Shown here: positions 45,670-55,346 of the stretch, piece after piece
Layout: every line of letters begins with the position of its first letter
Numbering within the stretch: the first letter of the stretch is position 1
Origin: Acinetobacter baylyi DSM 14961 = CIP 107474
GTDB lineage: Bacteria; Pseudomonadota; Gammaproteobacteria; Pseudomonadales; Moraxellaceae
Length of the DNA: 64,000 nucleotides
Assembly: GCF_000368685.1 (NCBI RefSeq)
Contig: NZ_KB849627.1
Span: forward strand, 24,963 to 88,962
Direction of reading: 5' to 3'
Translations under genes and position numbers: made by a program
The notes under the pieces: model-generated
Told to the model about the DNA's origin: nothing
Database searches by the model: none
Seen by the model: only the letters and a program-made list of their open reading frames with translations

Positions 45670-46998
45670 TTATTCGGTAGCAGCCAAGAGGCCAAGGTTT
45701 TGTCTTAATGTTTGACCTTCGTATTCTTTGCGGAATAAATTGCGCTGTTGAAGGATGGGAATCACCAGATCGACAAAGTCTCTAATTCCGTTTGATATGA
45801 CAGCAGGCATAATGTTAAATCCATCTGCTGCACCACTAACGAACCACTCTTCAAGCTGGTCGGCGATATATTCTGGCGTTCCAACCAAACAAAAATGCCC
45901 CCGTCCCGATGCAATACGTTGATAGAGCTGTTTAATGGTTAGACCCTGCTCTTGTCCGAGTGCCTGAATTAATTGCTGGCGACTTTGCTGCCCCGTTTGG
46001 GTTTCAGATAAATCTAAGGAAGCTAAAGGCTGATTCACATCAACACCGCTTAGGTCAAAATTGCCCAACATTCTTCCTAAAAGCCCAAGGCCAATGTCAT
46101 CATCAATGAGTTCATCTAAAAGCTGTTGCTGTTTCTTAGCCTCTTCATGCGTATGTGCCACAAGCACATACATACCTGGCATGACCACTAACTCATGTTC
46201 TTGGCGATCAAAGTCTTCAAGACGTTGCTTTACGTCACTATAAAATTGCTGTGCAGCGGCTAAGTTAGATTGCGCAGTAAAAATGACATCTGCGGTACGA
46301 GCTGCCAGATTTTTACCTCGTTCTGAGCTACCTGCCTGAACCACCACAGGGTGAGACTGTGGACTTGGACTAATATTGAGTGGACCTTTTACCTGAAAAA
46401 TATCACCGTAATGATTGAGCATGTGTACCTTATCTGGATTAAAGAACATACCTCTGGCTTTATCATGAATAGCTGCATCTTCATCCCAACTATTCCAAAG
46501 TCCTTTTACCACATCGTGAAATTCTTCAGCACGTGCATAGCGGTCTTGATGTTTGACATGTTCCTTTGTACTGAAATTTTTCGCTTCAAGTGCAAAATCG
46601 GTGGTGACGAGGTTCCATCCTGCACGTCCAGCAGAAATCTGGTCTAAAGAAGCAAACTTTCTTGCGAGATGATATGGCTCATTATAGGTTGTCGTGGCTG
46701 TTCCAATGAGGCCAATATGACGGGTTTGTGTCGCGATTGCCGAAAGTAATGTGAGAGGTTCAATCTCGTTACCGCGAATTTTGCCTGATGTCGCAGTTGC
46801 TGGATCAACAGCTAAACTATCGGCAAAAAAAATGGCATCAAATTTCCCTTCTTCAGCTATTTTTGCTGCACTTAAGTAGCGCTCATAGGGACTCAAGTTT
46901 AATTGGCTCGCTGGATGTCTCCAACTGGCCAAATGATGGCCATAACCGTCTAAAAATAAATTAAGGTGAAGCTTTCTTGTAGACGAAGGATTACTCAT
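45670..46998 (-). CDS. LLM-class flavin-dependent monooxygenase (NtaA/SnaA/DszA type)
   Basis: 442 residues. A luciferase-like barrel with the N-terminal LHLNLFLDGYGHHLASWRHP, the FMN-site FADSLAVDPATA, and TRHIGLIGTATTTYNEPYHLARKFASLD followed by GRAGWNLVTT, all hallmarks of the two-component NtaA/SsuD-related family. Members cleave C-S bonds (dibenzothiophene sulfone, dimethyl sulfide, sulfonates) or C-N bonds using FMNH2 from a separate reductase. No flavin reductase is in the window. The neighbours point to organosulfur; the exact substrate is unknown. Confidence 0.92.
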   Translation of the reverse strand: MSNPSSTRKLHLNLFLDGYGHHLASWRHPASQLNLSPYERYLSAAKIAEEGKFDAIFFADSLAVDPATATSGKIRGNEIEPLTLLSAIATQTRHIGLIGTATTTYNEPYHLARKFASLDQISAGRAGWNLVTTDFALEAKNFSTKEHVKHQDRYARAEEFHDVVKGLWNSWDEDAAIHDKARGMFFNPDKVHMLNHYGDIFQVKGPLNISPSPQSHPVVVQAGSSERGKNLAARTADVIFTAQSNLAAAQQFYSDVKQRLEDFDRQEHELVVMPGMYVLVAHTHEEAKKQQQLLDELIDDDIGLGLLGRMLGNFDLSGVDVNQPLASLDLSETQTGQQSRQQLIQALGQEQGLTIKQLYQRIASGRGHFCLVGTPEYIADQLEEWFVSGAADGFNIMPAVISNGIRDFVDLVIPILQQRNLFRKEYEGQTLRQNLGLLAATE

Positions 46999-47021
46999 TT
47001 TAATCAGTCCAATGGATGGGC

Positions 47022-47049
47022 GTACACCTCGAAAAAAAACGAGGCGTAC
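47022..47049 (-). terminator. Hairpin between receptor and monooxygenase genes
   Basis: GTACACCTCG (47022-47031), an A8 loop and CGAGGCGTAC (47040-47049): nine of ten pairs. It may reduce transcription from the receptor into the monooxygenase gene. Confidence 0.6.
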
Positions 47050-47061
47050 TAGACATACTTT

Positions 47062-49350
47062 TTAGAAATTTTTACGGAATGAAATGCCAAAATAGCGTTC
47101 ATCATCTCTAGAGACTTGACGAGTAATACGGCTACCATTTGTGCTCAGTAAGGTCGCATATGATTTATCCGTTATATTTCGTACATTCAATGCCAATCGC
47201 CAGTCAGAAGCAGTATCAGCTAAAGCAATGCTCGCATTCAAAAGTCCATATGCACCCTGAATGGTGTTTTGGTTTTGGTCGAGACTGAACTGTACTTTGC
47301 TTTGCCATGCATATTGGGTTGAAAGTTCAATTTGCTTGTTATTTGCTAGAGTAAAATAGCGATCAAGCTGGGTATTAAATTTCCAATCCGGAGAAAATGG
47401 CAATGGTTTACCATTTACATTTGGGCAAGACGTATCGGCAGCTGGACATTTGAAGTCATCAATTCGTGCATGTGTATAGGCACCTGAAAAGTTTAGTGCC
47501 CAATTGGGATTAATCTTATATACCGAATCAATTTCAGCGCCATAGGTAGAGACACTTCCTGCATTAACCAAGCGGGTTATCGGGAAACCATTTGGATCGA
47601 GGGTTCTAAAATTTGCCTGATAGTTATCATAATCCGTGTTAAATAACGCCACATTGACACGCAGACGATTATTTAACCATTGAGATTTGAGACCCAGTTC
47701 GTAAGAGTTAGCCGTTTCAGGATCAATGACCGGTGTATCATTTTGCTGCATATTAAAATAAACGTTATATGCAGGACCTTTATAACCTCTCGAATAGGTA
47801 AAATAACCCAATATATTCGGTGTAAAGTCATATTGAGGTCCAATGCGGCCTGAAACTCCAGTTTCACTGGTCGATCCATCACTGCTAAATGAAGAACGAA
47901 TGGCATTTCGGACACCTATACTGCTTGGAACAGTTGAAACTCGACTGTGATCATAAGACAACTCATCTCGAGTAACACGTAAACCCGCAATCCATCTCAA
48001 TCGATTTGTGAAATGAAAGGTACCTTCACCAAATGCAGCATAGTTGGTGCTGTCTGTGTTATAGATTGCCTTACCAAAATCTAAGACATAGGCGTTAGAG
48101 GCATTGTTGTACCAAGTTGACTCGCGTTGATAAGTCTCATCGTTTTTGTTTTTTGAAAAATATAGACCCGCGACATAATCAAAAAAACCATGATCGAGTG
48201 GTTTAATTCTAATTTCTTGAGAAAATTGCTTACTGTTAACATGACCTAAATCGGCAATTCCAGCAAAATTTGGTGTTGGAGCAGCAAGTTGATCACTGTC
48301 ACCAATCTGTGTGTTTTTCCATTGGCGAAAGGCTGTAATGGATGATAATTGATGATTGGTTAATGTCCAGTCTGCGGTAAGTGCTACACCCTGATTGGTA
48401 TCATCAGTCGAGGCTTGAGTATTTTCAACTGTACTTCGATTGGTTGGAGATGCCACAACAGGCGATAATGCTGCTGCATAGTTGGCATCGGTATTTTTAA
48501 CCACAATGCCTGTCGGAGCACTTCCTTTTTTATGCAGATAATCGGCAGTAAAGCCTAAAACTAAACTATCGGTAGGCGTATATTCAAATTTGGTTCTAAA
48601 TCCATAGTTTTTATAGCCATTAACATCTTGATTTGTTGTAAGGTTGTCTACATTGCCATCAAAATTACCTAATAGCGCCGAGACATTGGCAGTTAATTTT
48701 TCAGGAATTAATGTACCAGATGCTCCTAGTTTAATTCGTTGTTCACCATCGTTCGTGGCATAGGCATCAATATAACCAGAGGTTTCACTGGTTGGATTTT
48801 TGGTCACAATATTAACTACACCCGCCGATGCATTTTTACCAAAAAGTGTTCCTTGCGGACCACGAAGGACTTCAATACGTTCCACATCTAATAAATCAAG
48901 TGTTGCTTGCCCCGGTCGGCTGTACACAACACCATCGATCACTGTTGAGACTGAAGGTTCGACACCCGGTGAAGTGGTAACGGTTCCAATACCACGAACA
49001 AATAAAGAAGTATCTTTATTGGAAGCTCCCGCCCGAAAGTTAACACTCGGTACTTGTGTTACCAATGTTTCAAGTGAGTTTCGCTGTTGCTTATCGAGTT
49101 CCTTTCCACTAATGACTGAAACAGCAACAGGTACTTTTTGGAGTGATTCTTCACGGCGTGTTGCTGTCACAACTACGGTCTCTAATTGAGCCACATCCTC
49201 TGAAGAACGTGCGGTGCTTGAGACTGTTTCTGCATGAGCTTGTCCCCAAACTGACAAGATACTCAGCGAAAGCAGACTTAAATTTAAAAATTTTTGTTTA
49301 GTTGCTAACGTGAACGGATCACGCGCTACACTCTTCGAATGTATCGACAT
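47062..49350 (-). CDS. TonB-dependent outer-membrane receptor (paralogue 2)
   Basis: 762 residues. The signal peptide ends near GQAHAET. A TonB box ETVVVTATRREESLQKVP leads the plug, with VERIEVLRGPQGTLFGKN, and the barrel ends YFGISFRKNF with a C-terminal Phe. It lies directly downstream of the second binding protein and dioxygenase genes on the same strand, so it belongs to that organosulfur unit. Its substrate is unknown. The dedicated TonB-ExbB-ExbD set further upstream could energise it and the other receptor. Confidence 0.93.
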   Translation of the reverse strand: MSIHSKSVARDPFTLATKQKFLNLSLLSLSILSVWGQAHAETVSSTARSSEDVAQLETVVVTATRREESLQKVPVAVSVISGKELDKQQRNSLETLVTQVPSVNFRAGASNKDTSLFVRGIGTVTTSPGVEPSVSTVIDGVVYSRPGQATLDLLDVERIEVLRGPQGTLFGKNASAGVVNIVTKNPTSETSGYIDAYATNDGEQRIKLGASGTLIPEKLTANVSALLGNFDGNVDNLTTNQDVNGYKNYGFRTKFEYTPTDSLVLGFTADYLHKKGSAPTGIVVKNTDANYAAALSPVVASPTNRSTVENTQASTDDTNQGVALTADWTLTNHQLSSITAFRQWKNTQIGDSDQLAAPTPNFAGIADLGHVNSKQFSQEIRIKPLDHGFFDYVAGLYFSKNKNDETYQRESTWYNNASNAYVLDFGKAIYNTDSTNYAAFGEGTFHFTNRLRWIAGLRVTRDELSYDHSRVSTVPSSIGVRNAIRSSFSSDGSTSETGVSGRIGPQYDFTPNILGYFTYSRGYKGPAYNVYFNMQQNDTPVIDPETANSYELGLKSQWLNNRLRVNVALFNTDYDNYQANFRTLDPNGFPITRLVNAGSVSTYGAEIDSVYKINPNWALNFSGAYTHARIDDFKCPAADTSCPNVNGKPLPFSPDWKFNTQLDRYFTLANNKQIELSTQYAWQSKVQFSLDQNQNTIQGAYGLLNASIALADTASDWRLALNVRNITDKSYATLLSTNGSRITRQVSRDDERYFGISFRKNF

Positions 49351-49385
49351 TATTTACCCCATAATTAAGTTTTAAAAGACGGCGC

Positions 49386-50453
49386 TTATTTCACTGATTT
49401 CAAATATTCGTACTGCTGAGTTGGCTTCCAGTAAGTCTTTAAATTTGATTGTTCAAGTGCTTGATTTACAAATAACGGATTAATCCAGCTTTTGACGTCA
49501 ATATTTTTGCGTATCAACCCTTGTTGCGTAGCCAAAGTAATTTTTTGCTGCAATTGTTGGGTGTAATAGCCATCAAATAAAGGTGAATATAAAAACTTCA
49601 GATTTACACCATTGAGTTCTTGAGCATAGATAGATGCCGGATAACCCGATTGGGTAAAAAAGAGTGCGACTTGAGGTACTCGATTTTGCTCATTTGAGAG
49701 CCAGTTCAGCCCTTTTACAACCTGAGTCACCACCTGTTGTGTTTCATTAGGATGTTGTCGAATAAAAGATTGACGACCTAAGAACACACCTTGAGTAGAT
49801 CCTGCACCATTTAACTGACGACTACTGATAGGCAAGTTAACGATGTGTTTGTCACGTAACGCAAAAAATCGAGAAGGTCCCCATGAAGCATCAATTTTTT
49901 TTGCGGCCAAAGCAGCGTTGACGGCGTTAAAGTCTAAATTGACCACTCGCACATCGCTAAGCTTTAAACCTTGGCTGTTCAATGCACTCACAAATGACAA
50001 TTCATCTGCTGTCCCTCTTAACAAACCAACGCGTTTTCCTTTTAATTCAGCAAAGTTTTTTATCGGAAGATCAGATCTTACTGCTAGATAATTGGTGATG
50101 CCACGCGCCGTTGGAACAAGTAATTGGGTATCTAATCCATTGGCTTTACCAATGATTGGAGGTAAATCCCCTAAAAAGGCAAAGTCCAGTTGATTGTTGG
50201 CCAATGCTTCATTAATGGCTGGCCCAGCACCTTTAAAGAAGTGCCATTCCACTTTGACATTTTTTTTTGCAAGTTCTTGCTCAAGCCATTTTTTGTTGTA
50301 AAGCACATCAACAACTCCACCACCCGCGTGTTTTTGACCAGCAGTCAAATCGGGAGAACCAATTCGGATTGTTTTAAGGCTTTCAGCATAACTGGCATGT
50401 CCAAAAGCCAATAAGCTCAGCAAGATCAATTTTTTAAAAATTGATGGTTTCAT
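49386..50453 (-). CDS. ABC transporter substrate-binding protein, sulfonate/sulfate-ester type (paralogue 2)
   Basis: 355 residues from the ATG at 50453, which has GGAAG 5 nt upstream; an ATG at 50465 is out of spacing. A standard cleavable signal ends GHASYA. The binding domain repeats the blocks of paralogue 1: TIRIGSPDLTAGQKHAGG, EWHFFKGAGPAINEALAN, LDFAFLGDLPPIIG, VNAALAAKKIDASWGPS. Unlike paralogue 1 it should be a free periplasmic protein. It sits between TauD-like gene 2 and receptor 2. Both binding proteins presumably share the single ATPase and fused permease. Confidence 0.91.
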   Translation of the reverse strand: MKPSIFKKLILLSLLAFGHASYAESLKTIRIGSPDLTAGQKHAGGGVVDVLYNKKWLEQELAKKNVKVEWHFFKGAGPAINEALANNQLDFAFLGDLPPIIGKANGLDTQLLVPTARGITNYLAVRSDLPIKNFAELKGKRVGLLRGTADELSFVSALNSQGLKLSDVRVVNLDFNAVNAALAAKKIDASWGPSRFFALRDKHIVNLPISSRQLNGAGSTQGVFLGRQSFIRQHPNETQQVVTQVVKGLNWLSNEQNRVPQVALFFTQSGYPASIYAQELNGVNLKFLYSPLFDGYYTQQLQQKITLATQQGLIRKNIDVKSWINPLFVNQALEQSNLKTYWKPTQQYEYLKSVK

Positions 50454-50503
50454 TATATCTTCCATATTTTTATTGATAAATCAGCGTTGTATTGCTTAGA
50501 GGC

Positions 50504-51412
50504 TTAAGACGTAGAAGGCTTAATTTGCCTACTCGCTTTGCCATCGATATCAACAGGAACATCGCCTGCCAACGTAACGCGTCGCATGATACGCAAGGCA
50601 TTACCATAATCATTGACGGCTAAATGCTGAGTGGCGCGGTTGTCCCAAATAGCGACATCTCCGTCCTTCCACGTCCAGCGAATCGTGTTTTCTGGTTTGG
50701 TAATACGATCTTGAAAAATTTCAAATAGCTTGTTGGACTCTTTAGCAGTCAGACCCACAAATCGTTTAAAAAATTGGCCTAAAATTAAGGTTCGCTTACC
50801 TGTTTCAGGATGTACTCTGACCAATGGGTGTTCCGCCTCATAGACCGTTGAAGCAAAGATTTTTTGATGACGTTTTACAACTTCATCACTTGCGGAAGGC
50901 CGAAAGCCACCATAATCAAAATCATTGGTGTGAATCGCACGGAGCTGATTAGCAAGGAGCTTTAGCGGCTCTGGCAATTCATCATAGGCTGCCTCTGTAT
51001 TTGCCCATGTGGTATCGCCCCCTCGATGAGGTGTAGTTACCGCTCTTAGAATGCTAATTTTTGGATAATTTGATACAAAGGTAACATCGGTATGCCAAAC
51101 GTCTGCACGACCGTCATGACGGGAATCAAGCTCAAATATATAAGTCGAACCCTCTGCCACTGGAACAGTAGGATGTGAAATAGGTTGCCCAAGCAATTCG
51201 GCAAACTTTTCCTGTTCTTGATCGGTTAAATGTTCCTGATTACGAAAAAAAATAACTTTATGTTCAAGCAATGATTGCCTAATTTGATTCAAGACCTCAG
51301 GGTTAAGGTGTGAAGATAATTCAACACCATTAATTTGCGCACCGATACGACCTGCTAAAGGGATCACATCGATTAACTCACTCACTGGTTTTTTTATTAA
51401 TAAATCTGCCAT
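50504..51412 (-). CDS. TauD/AtsK-type Fe(II)/2-oxoglutarate dioxygenase (paralogue 2)
   Basis: 302 residues. Iron ligands H107-x-D109 (DVWHTDVTF) and H263 (ATQHLAVND) are intact and [12 protein letters not shown] holds the 2-oxoglutarate arginine. It aligns throughout with paralogue 1 ([13 protein letters not shown] versus EHKVLFFRGQQHL) but differs in the loop after [10 protein letters not shown], where substrate choice is usually made. It should release sulfite or sulfate from a different sulfonate or sulfate ester. First gene of the dioxygenase-binding protein-receptor unit; a dyad at 51497-51516 lies upstream. Confidence 0.92.
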   Translation of the reverse strand: MADLLIKKPVSELIDVIPLAGRIGAQINGVELSSHLNPEVLNQIRQSLLEHKVIFFRNQEHLTDQEQEKFAELLGQPISHPTVPVAEGSTYIFELDSRHDGRADVWHTDVTFVSNYPKISILRAVTTPHRGGDTTWANTEAAYDELPEPLKLLANQLRAIHTNDFDYGGFRPSASDEVVKRHQKIFASTVYEAEHPLVRVHPETGKRTLILGQFFKRFVGLTAKESNKLFEIFQDRITKPENTIRWTWKDGDVAIWDNRATQHLAVNDYGNALRIMRRVTLAGDVPVDIDGKASRQIKPSTS

Positions 51413-51496
51413 ATCATCGTTCTCGTCATTGATGATATGAGTTTAGAAATTACCCCCTTTAAATTCTGCAACAAAAATTACATAGCATTTCTGCAT

Positions 51497-51516
51497 TTAT
51501 GAAAAATTATTCATAA
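51497..51516. promoter_or_regulatory. Crp-geometry dyad TTATGAA-N6-TTCATAA
   Basis: TTATGAA (51497-51503) and TTCATAA (51510-51516) flank a 6-bp centre, 85 bp upstream of the second dioxygenase start and just downstream of the second Crp/Fnr gene. N6 is the usual Crp-type centre spacing. Confidence 0.5.
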
Positions 51517-51531
51517 TTCGTCATAATCTTT

Positions 51532-52329
51532 TTAGTGCAGTAAGGCCTTTAATTTGTCGATGTCTTTAACAGAGATATGATTGTATTTTGTTTCTATAAT
51601 GCCTTCTTCAACAAACCACTGAATTTCCTTTCTGATACTTTGTCTCGATATTTTTAAAAGTTCAGCTAAATTTTCTTGTGAGAGTTTTAATAAAACCTCA
51701 ATGCCTTTTTGAGTCTGAGTCGAAAAAAATTCGATTAAATAGATGAGCTGTCGCGCAATTTGTACCTTTAAAGGTTGCGTAGAGGTGTGATAGATATCAT
51801 TGTCTAAAAGACGTGTTCTCTGGCATACCAGTTTTAAAACCTGATATAGCATGCGTGAATTGTGCTGTATGGTGTGCTTAAAGATATGCTCTGGAATAGT
51901 TGCAATCACAGTTGCTTCGTGTGCAACATATTCATGCTCTAAGGCAGATTCAGAAATAAGATAGACAATATTTAATAGTGCGCCTGTAGGAATAAAACGA
52001 TGAATAAGATATTTCCCATCGTATGAATTCCAACCTAACTTGAGCACACCACTTAAAACAATGATGATTTCACGACAGTCTTGATTTCTCGAATATAGCA
52101 CTTGCCCTTGATATAGATGCTTTATCTTAATTTCATTAAATAATTTCTGCTTTTCTTCAAGCGAACATGCGTCCATGAATTCACATTCTGACAGCATTTG
52201 TTCAGCCAGTTTTTTATATTCAAAGGTAATGTTGAAATCTTGATAACGATTGATATGAGTTTGATCTAATAAATCTAAAAAATGATCATAGTTATTTCTT
52301 CTTTTATCGTTATAAACAAGTGTTGTCAT
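51532..52329 (-). CDS. Crp/Fnr-family regulator of sulfur genes (paralogue 2)
   Basis: 265 residues from the ATG at 52329, which has GGTGAG 7 nt upstream; earlier in-frame starts at 52344 (ATG) and 52347 (TTG) are less well placed. The effector barrel (about 70-165) contains YQGQVLYSRNQDCREIIIV and GVLKLGWNSYDGKYLIH; the winged HTH has LKLSQENLAELLKISRQSIRKEI, nearly the same recognition helix as paralogue 1. It lies between the terminator of the exbBD unit and the second dioxygenase, so it is probably its local regulator. Confidence 0.87.
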   Translation of the reverse strand: MTTLVYNDKRRNNYDHFLDLLDQTHINRYQDFNITFEYKKLAEQMLSECEFMDACSLEEKQKLFNEIKIKHLYQGQVLYSRNQDCREIIIVLSGVLKLGWNSYDGKYLIHRFIPTGALLNIVYLISESALEHEYVAHEATVIATIPEHIFKHTIQHNSRMLYQVLKLVCQRTRLLDNDIYHTSTQPLKVQIARQLIYLIEFFSTQTQKGIEVLLKLSQENLAELLKISRQSIRKEIQWFVEEGIIETKYNHISVKDIDKLKALLH

Positions 52330-52425
52330 TCGCCATCTCACCATCAAATTGAAGCTCTAAAATAGACCATACAACCTAATCGTGAAATTCAAGTTTAATA
52401 TAAATTTAGATTAAACAATTATATA

Positions 52426-52458
52426 AAAATCAAGATCTCAAATTTGGATCTTGATTTT
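52426..52458 (-). terminator. Intrinsic terminator after exbD
   Basis: AAAATCAAGATC (52426-52437) and GATCTTGATTTT (52447-52458) pair perfectly over 12 bp. In the minus direction the stem ends in TTTTTAT. It closes the permease-ATPase-tonB-exbB-exbD operon. Confidence 0.8.
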
Positions 52459-52485
52459 CTTTCGTCTTGTTTATTTTGATAGAAC

Positions 52486-52893
52486 TTAAGACTTAGGCGA
52501 CGTAATGACTGATAGTTTATCAACGCCTACCCGTTCTATGCTGGCCAGTAACTTGGCAACCGTACCATAAGGAACCGTCTCATCTGCATTCAGGTTCAGA
52601 GCCAGTTTAGGATTGGCTGCCTTACGCGTTTGAATGGCCTGTTCGAAGTGTTCAAGAGTGACTTTATCTTTATCCAGATAAATTTCTCCTTTTGGATTAA
52701 CACTAATGACTACTGCCTTGGTTTGATCTGTCACCTGTGTTGGTGCCGCTTTGGGTAAGTTTACCTTAACAGTATTGGTGAGTAAGGGCGCCGTGACGAT
52801 AAATACAATCAACAGAACCAACATCACGTCTACTAAAGGGGTAATATTGATCTCGCTGACGACATCATCTTGTTCTGATGTTGAAATTGCCAT
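52486..52893 (-). CDS. exbD: ExbD/TolR-type proton-channel subunit
   Basis: 135 residues. One N-terminal transmembrane helix (about 17-40) carries the functional Asp in ITPLVDVMLVLLIVF; a periplasmic domain of about 90 residues follows. With ExbB it harvests proton-motive force to energise TonB. The start overlaps the exbB stop by one base (TAATG), a sign of translational coupling. It is encoded with TonB beside sulfonate ABC genes, so it probably serves the two local receptors. Confidence 0.94.
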   Translation of the reverse strand: MAISTSEQDDVVSEINITPLVDVMLVLLIVFIVTAPLLTNTVKVNLPKAAPTQVTDQTKAVVISVNPKGEIYLDKDKVTLEHFEQAIQTRKAANPKLALNLNADETVPYGTVAKLLASIERVGVDKLSVITSPKS

Positions 52894-53627
52894 TATGCAT
52901 ATACCTTTTCTTTATTGTGGGTATGGCTTAACTCGCTGGCTGGAGTGCTCGTATTTGTTGTTTTTGCCTTGACTGTCTTAAGCTGGAAACCTGATTTTTG
53001 GTTGAGGCTGACAAAATCGGTCGCAAAGTCATCTAGTTCGGCACCAATAGTTTTTACTTTACGCACGAAATAGTTATATGCAAGTACCGCTGGAACAGCC
53101 ACTGCAATCCCGATGCCTGTTGCAACTAGCGCTTCACCAATCGGCCCTGCAACGACATCCATACTGGCATTACCCGAATGTGCAATGGCCTGTAAAGCAT
53201 GGATAATCCCAAAGACTGTACCAAATAACCCAATGAAAGGTGCATTATTACCAATTGATGCGAGCAAAGCAGAACCTTTTTCTAACTGGCGACGTTCTGA
53301 CAAAATTTGTTTGCGTAAATGACGCTCGAGTAAATCTTGACGACTCCAGCTATGTTGTAAATCTTGATGAGTATCATCGTCTGCATCGGCAAGTGTTTTA
53401 AAACCAGTATTTGCAATGCGTGCCACTGGTCCTTGCCCTGCTTCCGATTTTTGAATCGCATCTTGCAGATTTTTGGCACTCCAGAATTCTTCTGCAAAGG
53501 CCTTACTTTGGCGGTCAGCTTTTTGGGTTTGAACCAGTTTAATGACAATCAAACCCCACGTCACAACTGAAAAAGCAACCAATAACCAGATAGTCCCATC
53601 GTGGATCAGGGAGTTTATATCACTCAT
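52893..53627 (-). CDS. exbB: ExbB/TolQ-type proton-channel subunit
   Basis: 244 residues with three transmembrane helices (about 9-30, 125-147 and 170-192). The segment SIGNNAPFIGLFGTVFGI and GEALVATGIGIAVAVPAVLAYN are the conserved channel helices of the family. It forms the pentameric channel around ExbD in the inner membrane. It follows tonB by 36 bp and overlaps exbD. Confidence 0.95.
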   Translation of the reverse strand: MSDINSLIHDGTIWLLVAFSVVTWGLIVIKLVQTQKADRQSKAFAEEFWSAKNLQDAIQKSEAGQGPVARIANTGFKTLADADDDTHQDLQHSWSRQDLLERHLRKQILSERRQLEKGSALLASIGNNAPFIGLFGTVFGIIHALQAIAHSGNASMDVVAGPIGEALVATGIGIAVAVPAVLAYNYFVRKVKTIGAELDDFATDFVSLNQKSGFQLKTVKAKTTNTSTPASELSHTHNKEKVYA

Positions 53628-53663
53628 GTTAAAATTCCTTATAGATCAATATTAAGTTAAAAA

Positions 53664-54509
53664 TTATTTCGGGAGCTGATAGTGAATAGGAACATCGACC
53701 CATCCTTCGACTGGTGTTTTCCCTTTTAAGGCGGGTGAGAATTTCCATTGTTTTACGGTTCTCACCGCTGCACTATCGAGTATTTTTTTGCCACTGCTCT
53801 GTTTGACTGTCACGTTATCAGGGCTGCCATTTGGCAAGACTCTTACCCTCAAGATGACTGAACCTTCCCAACCTCGATCAAGAGCCTGTTCAGGATATTC
53901 AGGCGCTGGATTACTCAAATAACCTGCATAACCCTTTGCTTCTGTAACAGGCAAGTTGTCATCAGCAGCTTTCGCAGGTGCTTCAGCGGGTTTTGAAACG
54001 GGTTGCTGAACAGGAGCAGCCACCACGTTTTTAGTTAAGGGTTCCGCTACAGGTCGTGGTTGCTCTACTGCCTTATGCTGTTCAACAGGTTTATTAGGCT
54101 GCTCAACGTGTTTCTGTACGGGTTTTGGTGTCTCTATTTGCTTTTGTACAGGCTCAGGCTTTGGGCTAACAGGCGGTATCTTTGGCTTTTGCACCACTGG
54201 AGGGATTTTAGGTTCAATCACCTTAGGTGGTTCAGGCGGTTTGACAATCTCTATCACCACAGGGTCAGGTGTTTTGACATCAAGCTGAGGTGTAGGAAGT
54301 TGTTTGGCGATATACCAGATTCCCAAATGTGCCGCAGCAACGGCGACAATCGCAATTGCTAAAGCATTCTTTTTTGGCCCAGCAGGCTCATTTCCAACAT
54401 CTACGTTATGGCTAAAAGGATCATTAACCGTCGTTGTCTGGCTGACCTGATTGGATAATTGCTCAAATAAAAATGCTTTTCTAATCGAGCCTTGACTAAA
54501 TTCACTCAT
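53664..54509 (-). CDS. tonB: TonB energy transducer
   Basis: 281 residues from the ATG at 54509, which has AGGAG 6 nt upstream; a TTG at 54512 is the alternative. A cytoplasmic N-terminus of about 47 residues, longer than usual, is followed by one membrane helix (about 49-68, ALAIAIVAVAAAHLGIWYIA). A Pro/Lys/Val/Glu-rich periplasmic spacer (about 80-185) and the C-terminal TonB domain (PAPEYPEQALDRGWEGSVIL) come next. It transmits energy to outer-membrane receptors. Confidence 0.94.
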   Translation of the reverse strand: MSEFSQGSIRKAFLFEQLSNQVSQTTTVNDPFSHNVDVGNEPAGPKKNALAIAIVAVAAAHLGIWYIAKQLPTPQLDVKTPDPVVIEIVKPPEPPKVIEPKIPPVVQKPKIPPVSPKPEPVQKQIETPKPVQKHVEQPNKPVEQHKAVEQPRPVAEPLTKNVVAAPVQQPVSKPAEAPAKAADDNLPVTEAKGYAGYLSNPAPEYPEQALDRGWEGSVILRVRVLPNGSPDNVTVKQSSGKKILDSAAVRTVKQWKFSPALKGKTPVEGWVDVPIHYQLPK

Positions 54510-54521
54510 CAATAACTCCTA

Positions 54522-55337
54522 TTAACCAATTTTGTCTTCGGTCAAAATCCGAAAAATCTGTTCTTTTAATTGATGCAATTCAAAACTTGAACGATTTCGG
54601 GGACGCGGCAAGTTGACAGGAATAATCTGTTCAACACGACCAGGTTTAGGTTTTAAAATCACTACACGATCTGCCAGAGTTACGGCCTCTTCCACATCAT
54701 GCGTAATAAAAACAGTGGTCATTTTTTGTTGAGATTGAATGCGTAGCAATTCATTTTGCATTTGATGCCGTGTTAATGCATCCAAAGCACCAAACGGTTC
54801 GTCTAACAGAAAAATACGTGGCTGCACCACAAGACTGCGTGCAATGGCTACACGTTGAGACATTCCACCAGATAGTTGGTGTGGATAAGCTTTTTCAAAG
54901 CCATTTAAGCCAATCAATTCAATTGCTTTCTGGACCAAAATATCTTTATCACGCGCAGTTAACACCTCATTTAATAAACCCAGCTCAATGTTTTGCTCAA
55001 CGGTAAGCCAAGGAAATAAGCGATGTTCTTGAAAAACGACCGCTCGATCGCCGCCAATGCCGCTTACATCGGCACCATCAATTAAAATTCGACCATCAAA
55101 ATCTTGATCTAGTCCTGCCAAAAGACGTAAGAGCGTAGATTTACCGCAGCCACTGCTACCTACAATCGCAATAAACTCGCCTTCTTTAATTTCCAGATTA
55201 AAGTCGTGAATGACTTTGACAGGTTGTTGATTGACGACAAAAGACTTGTGGACATGGTGAAATGCCACACGTGTTTGAGCATTAGCTTGAAAAGATTGGT
55301 GATGTTTTTCAGTATTTGTATTAAGGGTAATTGTCAT
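54522..55337 (-). CDS. ssuB: Sulfonate/taurine-type ABC transporter ATPase
   Basis: 271 residues. Walker A GSSGCGKST, Q-loop VFQEHRLFPWLTV, signature LSGGMSQRVAIARSL, Walker B IFLLDEPFGALD and the H-loop ITHDVEEAV are all intact. The EHRLFPWL variant is typical of SsuB/TauB. It drives import through the fused permease encoded 9 bp upstream. The single ATPase probably serves both binding proteins in the region. ssuB is used as the nearest name; TauB or AtsC remain possible. Confidence 0.93.
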   Translation of the reverse strand: MTITLNTNTEKHHQSFQANAQTRVAFHHVHKSFVVNQQPVKVIHDFNLEIKEGEFIAIVGSSGCGKSTLLRLLAGLDQDFDGRILIDGADVSGIGGDRAVVFQEHRLFPWLTVEQNIELGLLNEVLTARDKDILVQKAIELIGLNGFEKAYPHQLSGGMSQRVAIARSLVVQPRIFLLDEPFGALDALTRHQMQNELLRIQSQQKMTTVFITHDVEEAVTLADRVVILKPKPGRVEQIIPVNLPRPRNRSSFELHQLKEQIFRILTEDKIG

Positions 55338-55346
55338 GGTCTGACC

